Below, one piece after another: positions 22,101 through 29,995 of a stretch of 64,000 nucleotides of DNA. The stretch covers positions 29,150,098 to 29,214,097 of the forward strand of contig NC_092796.1 in NCBI RefSeq assembly GCF_918797505.1. Direction: 5' to 3'. Numbering within the stretch: the first letter of the stretch is position 1; every line of letters begins with the position of its first letter. Source of the stretch: Bemisia tabaci (lineage: Eukaryota; Arthropoda; Insecta; Hemiptera; Aleyrodidae). A program made the translations under genes and the position numbers. The notes under the pieces were generated by a model, which saw only the letters and a program-made list of their open reading frames with translations, made no database searches and had not been told where the DNA came from.

Positions 22101-22629
22101 CATCACTCCTCTTAGCATAAAGAACTACGTCGTAGTGAAGCGCAGGTTTGAAAGATACTTTTAGGTGACCAGGAAAAGAGCTCTTTAAATTTGTCGGAAG
22201 TTTTTTCATGCAGGGGATGAAGTTTTAATTCGTGAGTAAGTATTTTTTCATAACTTGTAATATTCCCATTAGACACCTTTTGTAAGTAGAATTCAGAAAA
22301 AGTATGTCATGCGCAAAAAAAAAAAAAATACGATCTGTTGGCTTGCTTTGAACCACGACAGCTTTTTTGAACTTGAAGTTTAACGTAGACGTTTCTGTGG
22401 AAGCTCAAATTATAAGCCTTGCAAATTCAGGTTTTCAGTCTCCATAAAGAGAAAATGAAACTCCACAGCCACATTCTGGGAGACTACCGCATTTTTACCG
22501 TTTTTTTGCGCCACAGAGAAAGTGCATTTAAAAACAATGCTTCAGTAAGACCGCCTTAAAATTGATTCAGTGGATTTCATGCATTGCAGTTGAGCGTAGT
22601 GTATAATTATAAGTTATTTGAGACCTTGT

Positions 22630-22669
<40 letters not shown>

Positions 22670-24902
22670 AATTTCATAAAACCAGGGCGAAGGTCGTCCA
22701 GTTACTTTTGAATCCTCCCTTGTAAAAGGGGAAAATTCCAACTTGGTGCCCTTGACTCGCGCACATAGAAAAGGACATTCATACCATTTTCTCGTTCACC
22801 ACGAACTTATTAGCATTTCAAGATGAATTCTTAACGCTCAGTGAATTGTATTCATATTATCTAAGGCCAATCATAAAATCACCCGACGAACTAGATTAAT
22901 GAACGGTTCGATCGGTTTTCAAGCTTTGACAGCGAGCTCGGTGAGATACGGTTGTTTGTGTTTCCTTCGGAGAACCAACATCAAAAAGTGGTCGGCGAGT
23001 TTTCATCAAGACACCGGCAGACTGTAATGACTCTCGATTCAAGTTATTTTCAAACAAGTCTCCAGAGGCTTGCCTAGTGTGCCTCTCGTCTTTGATTGGA
23101 AATCAAAATCCCTCTCGCCGTTAAACTTCGGAGCCGTTTCAAGTTTTACCCTCAGCCTCGAATGCTTCCACAACGACGACTCTTGCTGCAAACGCTGCCA
23201 TTGCATGGTGTTGCATCAATTATTTATGTTCTGTACGGAAACGGTTCCTTATCGAGAATTCTTCTATCTATCATTCGATAATACCTCGACATTAAATCTG
23301 CTGTGCTAAAAAAAACGCCGTATGAGCCTTCAGACGTTGTCAAATTTCCTTCGATAAAACCCGAATTTGCTGGGGAAATTGTGAATATATTTTTCTAAAA
23401 TTTGCGGACAATTTCGTACGCAATTTAATCTAAAATATCTGAAAATTTCAAAGAAAGATGTGCATGAATGTCGTCAAAAATACATGTTTTATCAAAGGAA
23501 ATTTGGCAACTCTCGAGTGTTCATACGGCGTTTTTCCCTAGCACGGCAGAAATGGTAACAGGACTTCCGAAGCATGCAGTTTTTTCTAGATTTTTAGTGA
23601 TACTTCTAACATGTACGTAAGAAATCGAGCTTTAATTCGATTAAAAATTTGCGTAAAGATACTAACGTGGAGACTTTATTAAGTTCTGATAATTGTTTAG
23701 GCAAACAAGGGATAGCCAATTTCGTTTAAGTCCATGACTGTCTAGTTGCAGTTACGATCATTGAAAATAATTTAGGTAACTGAATGAAATGATACTATAA
23801 ATGATAATATATGTATGTAATTAGTTTCTGCAAACTATAAAACTAGAGTCCCTACAGCCGAATTTTTAGTGCACGCAACAAGAAAATTTCGATCCAACTC
23901 TAGAATTTGGTAACTTGTTTCAATGATTTTTGGTTTTTTATATAATTATTACTCAAATCTGGTCAATTTTGATCAATTCTGGTCATTTCTGGTCATTATG
24001 TTCATTATTAGAAAAGTTCGTAATGACGAGACATCTTCAGACATCGTCGGAAACGCCCGCATCCGTCGATGAGCTCACCGAAAACGTCCGTTGATGAAGT
24101 CGTCATAGAGCCAAAGTATCGTCATTATGACTTTCCTGACAATGCTTTCTGATTGGCTAATTCATCGACCAATTAAAGGGTACATAGCGACAAGCACACA
24201 CAAATCCCCTCATAGAGTACATAGAGTCGTAATGTAAATGGGAAAGCTGGCGCCATGTTCTGCTCGACGAGTTCCGAGCCCGGTGTGCGCCGAGTTCGGG
24301 TCACTTATTCGATACATGTTCGATCCAAAATGGCGGCGTGGAATACGTGGTGATTCCTATCTTCTTTGTATACATCGGATGGCCAGGTACCCGTGTATCG
24401 CAAACAATCGATCATGTATCGAAAAAGTGACCCGGCGTCACACAGGAATCTCGGAATTCGGGACCTGGAAAATGCTTAACAGTGGCGCCAGCTCTCCCAC
24501 TTACATTACGACTCTATGTACTCTATGAATCCGCTTCGCTCTCAATGTGGTAAGAGAGATAGTAATATTGAATGGATACGAGTTAGAGAATTGATTTTTG
24601 AGCAATAACAAAACTTACACTCTTATCGGCGAAAACGGTGTTGTTACCAGCGCTGACACACCAGTAATCACTGGGGTCCAAGCTCTGGAAGGCGAAGGCC
24701 ATTATGTGCCATGTGCAAGGGACGTTGAAGAGCGACAGGAGGACCGTCATCTGGAACTGCCATTTTCCGAAATCCCCAATCGCCAGCGCTATCGGGTCCG
24801 ACTGCTCAGTTGTCTCCGGTTTCTTCGCCAGATCCGTCTGCGTTGTCACAGAGACATTCCCTTTCGAGTTCTCGTCCTTCTGCGACGCCGATGAGACGAT
24901 AG
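13110..24902 (-). CDS. SLC22-type organic cation transporter (MFS), lacking only the first exon
   Basis: A plasma-membrane transporter of the organic cation/carnitine (SLC22) branch of the major facilitator superfamily, expected to have 12 membrane helices. Eleven exons: 24902-24619, 21225-21109, 19766-19666, 19048-18894, 18384-18216, 17755-17626, 16652-16463, 15266-15138, 14388-14195, 13764-13634 and 13176-13110. All join in phase to give ~554 residues, a normal length for the family. Numbered from the first visible residue: GDFGKWQ near 42; helix 1 near 50-72; a large Cys-containing outer loop with sequons NNT, NRT and NTS; the MFS motif SDRFGRK at 165-171; PESPRWLL at 278-285; AELFPTVIRN near 457. 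Substrate cannot be told from sequence. The first exon with the start codon was not found; it must lie at a coordinate above 24902. The gene ends tail to tail with the coiled-coil gene. Confidence 0.93.
13634..13764 (-). CDS. SLC22 gene, exon with helix 12
   Basis: It starts after GTGTTTCAG and ends GCAAA/GTGAGT. It encodes ENVEKNLPWIILGFCGVMGG and the typical LLPEIEGLTSTLEELEEEA that follows the last helix in this family. Confidence 0.92.
14195..14388 (-). CDS. SLC22 gene, exon with the AELFPT motif
   Basis: It starts after GATAGTTTCAG and ends GAAACA/GTAAGT. It encodes MAMFGKFSISASNVIMPVYT and AELFPTVIRNLGVGMSN, the conserved helix 10 to 11 signature of SLC22 transporters. Confidence 0.95.
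14883..15108. mobile_element. MITE family D (CACTGGAAAAAAACACATTG ends), copy 1
   Basis: A 226-base element. The ends are CACTGGAAAAAAACACATTG, then GATCTAGAGTCCAGACTCTT, and their complement finishing in CCAGTG. The arms continue to ATACTCTCGATTCAATC. Two further copies are at 52228 and 60533. It sits in a transporter intron with its right end 30 bases from an exon. No clear target-site duplication longer than two bases was seen. Confidence 0.85.
15138..15266 (-). CDS. SLC22 gene, exon with helices 8-9
   Basis: It starts after CTATTTTCAG and ends ACATATT/GTAAGT. It encodes AVELPAIILSIFILLRTGRR and then KPLSYTMLGAGIPCLLMTVV. The basic TGRRKP turn between two helices is the second-half counterpart of the MFS DRxGRR motif. 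Confidence 0.93.
16247..16368. mobile_element. MITE family E (GACGTAAGGGCGTAT ends), copy 1
   Basis: A ~122-base hairpin. CGTCGCCCCTCTGACGTAAG, then GGCGTATCTCGATTTCC, faces ATCGATATACGCCCTTACG, then TCAGAGGAGCGACG. Other copies lie at 28656-28922 (interrupted) and 48361-48470. It is intronic. Confidence 0.8.
16463..16652 (-). CDS. SLC22 gene, exon with helix 7
   Basis: It starts after CTGTTCACAG and ends ATTTCGG/GTAAGT. It encodes RVQCCELYRTPKIRLISLVL and then YLVWFSVYLVYYGLVLNLSK, the cytoplasmic loop end and helix 7. The Y-Y-G-L motif is typical of the family. Confidence 0.94.
16871..17125. mobile_element. MITE family A, copy 2
   Basis: The ends are ACTGCCGTTCTAAGGAAAAA and TTTCTTAGCACGGCA. 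The arms have CGCCGTATGAGCCTTCAGGC and GTTCGTACGGTGTTC. It is intronic. The minus-strand 79-codon ORF overlapping it is a repeat product. Confidence 0.8.
17450..17550. mobile_element. Diverged MITE family F fragment
   Basis: ACAATTTTGGACGGTACAAC, CTGGCTCATTGTCAGTTTAG, AAACAACGTATGCACCATTC and GATTTCCTATGCAC match the family F interior. Only one side is present. Confidence 0.5.
17626..17755 (-). CDS. SLC22 gene, exon with the PESPRWLL motif
   Basis: It starts after TTCGGTTTAG and ends AAACAG/GTACTT. It encodes ILPESPRWLLTRGRLEETVE and the start of the large central cytoplasmic loop. PESPRWL is the strongest family signature in the gene. Confidence 0.96.
18216..18384 (-). CDS. SLC22 gene, exon with helices 5-6
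   Basis: It starts after GGAAATTTCAG and ends CTTTGGTG/GTAAGA. It encodes VELVSGKWLTICGVCYLLPL, then PVSYIMIAGIGYIIRDWRVL and QWTITLPGALLLGLWW. The E-x-V...K/R-x-x pattern and D-W-R are usual in SLC22. Confidence 0.94.
18894..19048 (-). CDS. SLC22 gene, exon with FGRK and helices 3-4
   Basis: It starts after ATGCTTTCAG and ends TTCTGT/GTAAGT. It begins FGRKVSLMGSLVMQLVLGSL and continues through LRLFLGLFSVNVVFSGFVL. It completes the MFS motif A (DRFGRK), whose Asp and split Arg come from the preceding exon. Confidence 0.95.
19666..19766 (-). CDS. SLC22 gene, exon with helix 2
   Basis: It starts after TTATTTTGCAG and ends GACAG/GTATTC. It encodes WGLVCQYKSLKNLADMMFLA and then GVAVGGFLGIISD, the end of the outer loop and helix 2, finishing in the first half of the MFS motif. 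Confidence 0.95.
20335..21030. repeat. ~695-base foldback element in a transporter intron
   Basis: Two ~340-base arms pair almost end to end. The outer ends are CGATGACCTTAGTGCGAAAC and GTTTCACACTTTGGCCATCG. The centre is the perfect palindrome-like AACCTCGCATTCGATACAGA / TCTGTATCGAATGCGAGGTT with almost no loop. In between, AGCTCAAGTGACGTGGTCGA and its complement match. Small indels separate the arms. Single-arm fragments of the end are at 27070-27120 and 58645-58690. It has no coding capacity. Confidence 0.85.
21109..21225 (-). CDS. SLC22 gene, exon of the large outer loop
   Basis: It starts after TTTATCATAG and ends AGCGAG/GTCCGT. It has 39 codons including DPCYIKELNNRTGELDVKVC and ERWEFNTSVTGTSVISE. 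Two Cys residues and the sequons NRT and NTS fit the glycosylated extracellular loop between helices 1 and 2. Confidence 0.92.
21335..21808. mobile_element. MITE family G (CACAGTGGATCGAGTCAATA ends), two copies head to tail
   Basis: Copies at 21335-21569 and 21575-21808 are separated by five bases. Each has ends like CAGTGGATCGAGTCAATAGG, then AGAGGTCGGACAAAATTTG, with the complement ending TGACTCGATCCACTGTGC, around AAAAGTGGTTCCATTGGTTT. Single copies are at 31857, 45074 and 61460, an interrupted copy is at 28055, and a diverged copy is at 32091. All ORFs across these are repeat products. Confidence 0.85.
22629..22666. repeat. Poly-A tract, ~37 bases
   Basis: An uninterrupted A run. It may be the tail of a retroposed sequence, but nothing recognisable precedes it. 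The flanking 21810-23299 shows no exon or repeat I can name. Confidence 0.8.
23300..23549. mobile_element. MITE family A, copy 3
   Basis: TCTGCTGTGCTAAAAAAAAC, then GCCGTATGAGCCTTCAGACG, at the left and GTTCATACGGCGTTTTTCCC, then TAGCACGGCAGA, at the right. It is in the first visible transporter intron. Confidence 0.8.
24211..24527. repeat. 317-base element with 45-base terminal inverted repeats
   Basis: The left end CATAGAGTACATAGAGTCGT, then AATGTAAATGGGAAAGCTGG and CGCCA, pairs with the right end with about three mismatches. A second inner pair, GGGTCACTTATTCGATACAT against its complement, also matches. Its GC content exceeds the flanks. It ends 92 bases from the first visible transporter exon. 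The 96-codon ORF across it is a repeat product. Confidence 0.85.
24619..24902 (-). CDS. SLC22 gene, first visible exon (helix 1)
   Basis: It starts after TTATTTTTGCAG and ends AAGAGT/GTAAGT. It has two bases plus 94 codons. A polar N-terminal segment (SSASQKDENSKGNVSVTTQT) is followed by IGDFGKWQFQMTVLLSLFNV and PCTWHIMAFAFQS, the family's usual N-terminal cytoplasmic motif and helix 1. AGNNTVF carries a sequon. No in-frame ATG precedes the motif, so the start codon is in an unseen upstream exon. Confidence 0.93.
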
Positions 24903-25030
24903 CTGCAAAAATAAGAAAGATAATGAAAATAAAGATAAAAGCCAGAGGAGAATAAATAAAGAAAGAAATAAAGAGGACGGGGCGTCGAAAATGACACCGT
25001 CTTTGCCGCCATGGCCAAACAGCTTGTCTA

Positions 25031-25450
25031 GTATGGTCATGTCAACAGGATGACGGAAGAAAGGCTGCTGAAGAAGATTCTTGATTGGGTTCTCCCAAGG
25101 AGGAGACGAAAGGGACGCCCAGTGAAAGGGTGCGACGATAGAAGATTTTAGAGGAAATGAGGTAGTGCCAACACCTTACACTGAAAAAAAAAAAAAACTC
25201 CGGCCGCGGAAGCCGTACTAGCAGGCTATATAGACATAATCGTCCAAGTTCCGGGCTGAAAGGCGGAGAGTTCCAGTAGTGGCACCCAGATCAATCGAAG
25301 GTACGGCTCCAGTACCCGGAAGTTTCGACCTCTGAGTCCTGAACGGACGGTATGTCTGTATAGCCCTAACTTTTTTTTCAGTGTGGAGGGCTTTGCATGG
25401 ATAGGGAGTTTTGGCGGCCAGGTGTTGCAGAGCGCCAAAGAGTGATATGA
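25031..25450 (+). pseudogene. Decayed non-LTR retrotransposon 3' end, split by a MITE
   Basis: 25037-25152 encodes YGHVNRMTEERLLKKILDWV, then LPRRRRKGRPVKG, the same C-terminal region as the element at 42801-44317. The preceding Trp codon is a stop and another stop follows. The matching tail resumes at about 25384-25450 (TTTTGGCGGCCAGGTGTTGC, then AGAGCGCC), after the MITE at 25179-25383. It is intronic or just upstream of the transporter's visible part, on the opposite strand. Confidence 0.75.
25179..25383. mobile_element. 205-base MITE (CACTGAAAAAAAA ends) inside the retrotransposon remnant
   Basis: The left end CACTGAAAAAAAAAAAAAAC and the right end AACTTTTTTTTCAGTG are inverted repeats. 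Next to them CTCCGGCCGCGGAAGCC and the GC-rich interior with TACGGCTCCAGTACCCGG show weaker symmetry. The terminal CACTG plus A-run resembles family D, but the interior is unrelated. Confidence 0.7.
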
Positions 25451-25544
25451 AAGCAGCTTTTATGTCTGTAATAAAAATAAAACATCGACACTATAGGCAA
25501 AGGTGATCAAAACCATCAGAGTATCTTACTCTTCAGTAGAAATT

Positions 25545-25625
25545 CATAGGAGTATAATGCGTAACGCATAATGCATAACTTAAACGCATAACGTATAACG
25601 TATAACGCATAACGCCTCGAAAGGT
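25545..25625. repeat. Short tandem repeat of AACGCATA / AACGTATA
   Basis: About nine imperfect units of seven to nine bases (GCGTAACGCATAATGCATAA, CGCATAACGTATAACGTATA). It is a microsatellite-like tract with no other role seen. Confidence 0.7.
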
Positions 25626-28054
25626 CGGACTGCGAAGCAGTCAAAGAGCGTAACCCTTTACCATCAAAAATATGACGATGCATGCTACCATCCCCGTTGC
25701 ATTAAAGGACGAAACGCCGCCTCAATGCAAATAATAATTGTAAAAAGCTTTTAAGATGATGTGTCAAATCTAAAGAGATAAAAAGTGCTAATTGCATGTG
25801 GACTTTTTTGCCATACTTTTTTTAACGTGACTAACTTGGAGGCAGAAAATTAGGAGGCTACCCTGCGCTAATTTTGGATTCAATCAGACCAAAAACGCGT
25901 CTGCATTTGCCTTATGGACAGGTCGTAATTAGTGATATTCCCAACAGCGAAACTCTCAGGAAAAAGCTCTATAAGAGTTTTTCCCCCTTAAGATGAGTGT
26001 TTCTGTATTTAGAGAATGAGCACCATGCCCTGTGTCGTCATATTAAAATATCAACTCAGACAGAAAGCACTTGAGTGACCTTGAATCGCTGACTCAATGT
26101 AAAGTATAACTGTAAAAAGTTGTTAATATGGTATGTCGAATTTTTAGAGATAAAAAGTACTAATTGAATCTCGGATTTTTTACTCTGCTTTTTTTTTTAA
26201 AGTGAATTCTTTGCAGTTAAATGTCGGCGGATTTTTTAGAAACCATCCACGCTCTGTGAGCTCTCGCTTGCATACCATGCCCGCTAAATTGCAGTTAGTC
26301 ACGTACCAGGTGGAAAAAAGTTGACTCGCTTATTGCATGTGATAATTTTGAAGGCGCTCGAATACTACAGAACACATAGACAGGACAGCGCGCGCGGCGC
26401 GAGCTGAAGCTTTCTGCCAGGACATCGATAAAGATATTGTGACTAACGTTTTTTCCTCCTTTTCAGGTATTTTATTTACTTGAACGAAACCTGTTAGTTT
26501 ATATTTATGTGCACTATTTTGTTACCCTATTTTAATATTTTTATTATTTTGCTCTACCAGTTTACCATTCTGAAGTGTACACATCATAATCATTTGCGAG
26601 CTGTCGTTCCGAAATAAACTTCGACAATGTATTCATTAAAGCACCGTGTGTTTGTATATGTATCGTCTTCAAAAATGTTGGTGAAAAAATATTTCCACAC
26701 AGTTTAGTCCAGGTATTAATCTCCAAGCCAGGTATTAACAAGTGCGCTTGATGATGATCGAATGCAAGAAAATCAGAGTTACGAAGTTATTCGAATATAT
26801 TTTTGTCATTGAGTTAATGTAAACCATGAATACTAGTATCAACTTTGTGTGTTGATTCCCACACATATCGTTGTAAAAATCACGATGGCCACGAAGGCCA
26901 CTTCCTGTCATACCTTTTTTTTTTCTGGAAAATTGGGCACCGTAATTTTTGAAAACTCACATGATTTTTCTCCTTTATTAGCTGAGTAGGTATTCTCTGT
27001 AAATCTCGAGCTCTAAAGTAGCCTTGATTTTCCTCGAATAAATAAAATAGTAGTAGAAATTTTGATACACCGCAATGGAAATACGTGTTTTCGCACTTTG
27101 GCCATCGATCATTTTTTGCGAAAAATTTTGGAGGTACAACTTGCGACGGGCCCCATAGAGTCGTTAGTTTGGGCATGTTACGGACAATGATTGAGCTATG
27201 TAGATTTGCTGATAACAATTGATAAAATAAAATAACGCTAACAGAAATACTGTTCAAAAACTCCGATATTTGGCAAAATTCATGAGATACTTTTTTGTAT
27301 AAAAGAAAAGAAGGAAGAGACTCTTCAATACTTTTTTGCCTCTTTAGTACAGTGACGGCTATTGTGTAAATTCATCCAAATACCCTTATATTAAATCAAG
27401 GCGATTCTTGAGAAGAATGTGGCGACTCTGTCACAGATGACATGTGTCACTTCTAGATTTAGATGCAAATTAATGCAAATTTTCCTCGATTAAAAAAATT
27501 AGTCGAATTATTTATGCAATGTCTCACACATTCAAACCGACCTTCCTCACTACAGTGCGTTCCTTTCCTTTTTATCCTGCACTCTAATCGCATTCTCGTC
27601 ACTGTCATTCAAAAAATCTTAGAATCGAAGGAGGTAAAGTTCACACCTCAGTGTGATGATCTAGTTTTTTGTCAGAGATTGAGTGTATGTTGAGAGGGAA
27701 TTAAATTGTTCTCGCAATGTATCAGGACCTTTTTTTTGCATCCTCAGTTTCTTTGCCGTGCAATGAATGTCAAAATAATGAGTGATCGATGCTTTTAAGA
27801 ACAGACAGGCGCGGTGGAAAATCTAGTAAAATTAATTATCGCAGTGCTTTATTAATTCTTAAAACGCACATCGGTGCGATGGCTTGATTCATACTTGGCC
27901 TTTATGCCGGGTGAACATCAATGTTGTTGTTTTTATACATTTACGCATAGGTGTTTTGGCAAAGCTCCTCTTCGTATGCTGGTATGTTACTTTTCAAACC
28001 TGCGTCTTATAACATCGTATTTTCGCTCTCATTTAATTTCGTCGCTCCTCCGGC
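25626..28054. other. Gene-free stretch upstream of the transporter exons
   Basis: No recognisable exon. 27070-27120 is a one-arm fragment of the foldback element at 20335 (AATGGAAATACGTGTTTTCG, then CACTTTGGCCATCG). The short ORFs show no family resemblance. The missing first transporter exon could lie here but was not recognised. Confidence 0.4.
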
Positions 28055-28653
28055 GCACAGTGGATCGAGTCAATTAGAGAGTTCGGACATGAATTTTTTT
28101 CTAAAACTGCAAATTTTGATATTTACTTCGTCATATTTTCAACTTTAATGGGAGCTACTAGAAGAAAATTTCACGAGGAAACCAATAGAAGCACTTCCCA
28201 CGTAGCATTTTTCAACCGAAAAGTAGGGATATATTGCAATTTTATCGGCGATAAAATCGCTAGGATCATCCACATCTGAGCGATTATCCTCGATCTTGTC
28301 GGGATAAAATCGCGATTTTTTCGCCCGGCAGTTTATTGCGATATTTTCGAAATAAAAATTGCGATAAGTGTCAATTTAATCTCGATCCTATCGACGAAAA
28401 TTGATCACGATTTCATCGCACCAAAAATTGCGATGTGTAGCAATTTAATCGCCATATATCGCGATTTTCAATGCGATGGTATCTCGATATATTGCCACCG
28501 ATATAATCGCGATAACCAACCGATAAAATTGCTATTTATAGCGATCACTGCTACTTGGGTTTTAGGACCTCAAAGTTTTGTATAGACGGAGTAATCAGCG
28601 TTGGAAGTTTCTAAATTTTGTCCGACCTCTCCTATTGACTCGATCCACAGTGT
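28055..28653. mobile_element. MITE family G copy split by an ATCGCGATT-rich element
   Basis: The ends GCACAGTGGATCGAGTCAAT and TTGACTCGATCCACAGTG belong to family G, which is normally ~235 bases. Here the family G sequence breaks after AATAGAAGCACTT at 28196 and resumes with TTTTAGGACCTCAAAG at 28560, so a 363-base element has inserted. Confidence 0.8.
28197..28559. mobile_element. ~363-base element rich in CGATAAAATCGCGATT motifs
   Basis: The ends CCCACGTAGCA and TGCTACTTGGG are inverted repeats. The interior is a dense mix of short palindromic words: GGCGATAAAATCGCTAGG, GATAAAATCGCGATTTTTTC, ATATCGCGATTTTCAATGCG and TATAATCGCGATAAC. A related stretch lies at 40650-40890. Its insertion into a family G MITE gives a clear relative age. 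Confidence 0.8.
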
Positions 28654-28655
28654 GG

Positions 28656-28922
28656 CGTGAGGGCGTATCTCTATATCCGTACGAGCCCCAAAAAGCATGG
28701 ACTCATATGTAAAACAAGGCTCACGTGGAAACCGGGATACCAGTAGCGTGGCGTTAATTGCGATGTATCGATTATTATGCCATTTAAACCTATGATAAAG
28801 AATCGATTATTAAGGTGTTCGCTGCGAACACCCTAGATCCTTTTCCATAGGTTTAAATGGCACAACAATCGATATATCGCAAAGAACGCCACGCCTCTGC
28901 GGCATACGCCCTTACTCTAGAC
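28656..28922. mobile_element. MITE family E copy split by a family B MITE
   Basis: GTGAGGGCGTATCTC and AAACAAGGCTCACGTGGAAA on the left and CATACGCCCTTACTC on the right are family E. At 28740-28902 a complete family B copy (CCAGTAGCGTGGCG to CGCCACGCCTCTGCGG, with GGTGTTCGCTGCGAACACC) interrupts it. The family E word GGGATACGCCC is split, with ATA(C) on both sides, which could be a 3-4-base target duplication. Confidence 0.8.
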
Positions 28923-29153
28923 TTTTTTGTCTCGTGCAGATTTAATATATCTTAAGTTCTGTTGAGAATCTACAGCCACATGTACAATCAGTTTAAATTT
29001 CATTGCTCTCATACATCAGGGGGTAGGTATTTTCATGGCTCAGACTTTTCGGATTTGTAGGGATTAGGGCCATTTTGAATATATTTTTGTGGATCCACTC
29101 GTTAGTTACGTGAAAATTTGTCAACACTACCGAGATTTGAACTTGGGCCCTAT

Positions 29154-29407
29154 TCTGCCGTGCAAAGGAAAAACGCTGTATGAGCATTTGAATGTTGCCA
29201 AATTTCCTCTCAGAAAATATCAATTTTTGAAGAAAGTCATGAATATTTTTCCTTGACATTTTCGGACTTTTTAGATCAAATTTCGAACAAAATCCTCCGA
29301 AAAATCGGAGAAGAAATATTCACAAATATTCCCGTAAATTCGTTGTTTTTCGAAGGAAATTTAGCAACGTATAATGGTTCATACGGCGTTCTTCCTTAGC
29401 ACGGCAG
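29154..29407. mobile_element. MITE family A, copy 4
   Basis: The left end CTGCCGTGCAAAGGAAAAAC, then GCTGTATGAGCATTTGAATG; the right end GGTTCATACGGCGTTCTTCC, then TTAGCACGGCAGT. Confidence 0.85.
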
Positions 29408-29892
29408 TATTGACCTAGAGTCAGACGTGCTAATAGACCTGCCTGGATACACTTCCAAGCCTGGTTCCCAGTGGTAACGAAATATTCCTTTCTTGATGAT
29501 GCTCAACAAATAAAAGAAAAACAAGTTCTGTATTCTCTACTCGTCAATACTGTTTGCACAATTTTAAAATAGAGAAAGGGGGTGAGAGAGAGGGAGAGGT
29601 GAAGGCATTCATTTCTAACAATTCTACCGAAAAAAATCCCTGAGAACAGATTTTCAAGTTTCAACTGAAAAGTTTTCCTTTCATGAAGTTATCGTTAAAA
29701 TCTCATACTTGGTGTATTTCTTTCACCGAGTAAAAGTAGGACACAGGACACAGGTGTTTGCCAAAAACCTGATGAGCATTGACCTCCTCTATACATGTAA
29801 AGTTGTCAACTGAATTCGCTGTCATTCAAATAAGTTTACTTTTCACTATGGCATTGATTGCGCGAGAAGGTTGCTCATAATTGAATCAGTTT

Positions 29893-29995
29893 CTGTCAGA
29901 CGGGCGTAAGTCCAAAAACTCATGAGTCCTAGCATCCTACGTGATCAACGACAGCCTGGGCTCATAAGTTTTGGACTCGCGCCCGTCTAACAGAA
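29893..29995. repeat. Small inverted repeat (CTGTCAGACGGGCG ends)
   Basis: CTGTCAGACGGGCGTAAGTC, then CAAAAACTCATGAG, pairs with CTCATAAGTTTTGGACTCGC, then GCCCGTCTAACAG, around a ~30-base loop. This is the only copy seen. Confidence 0.7.
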
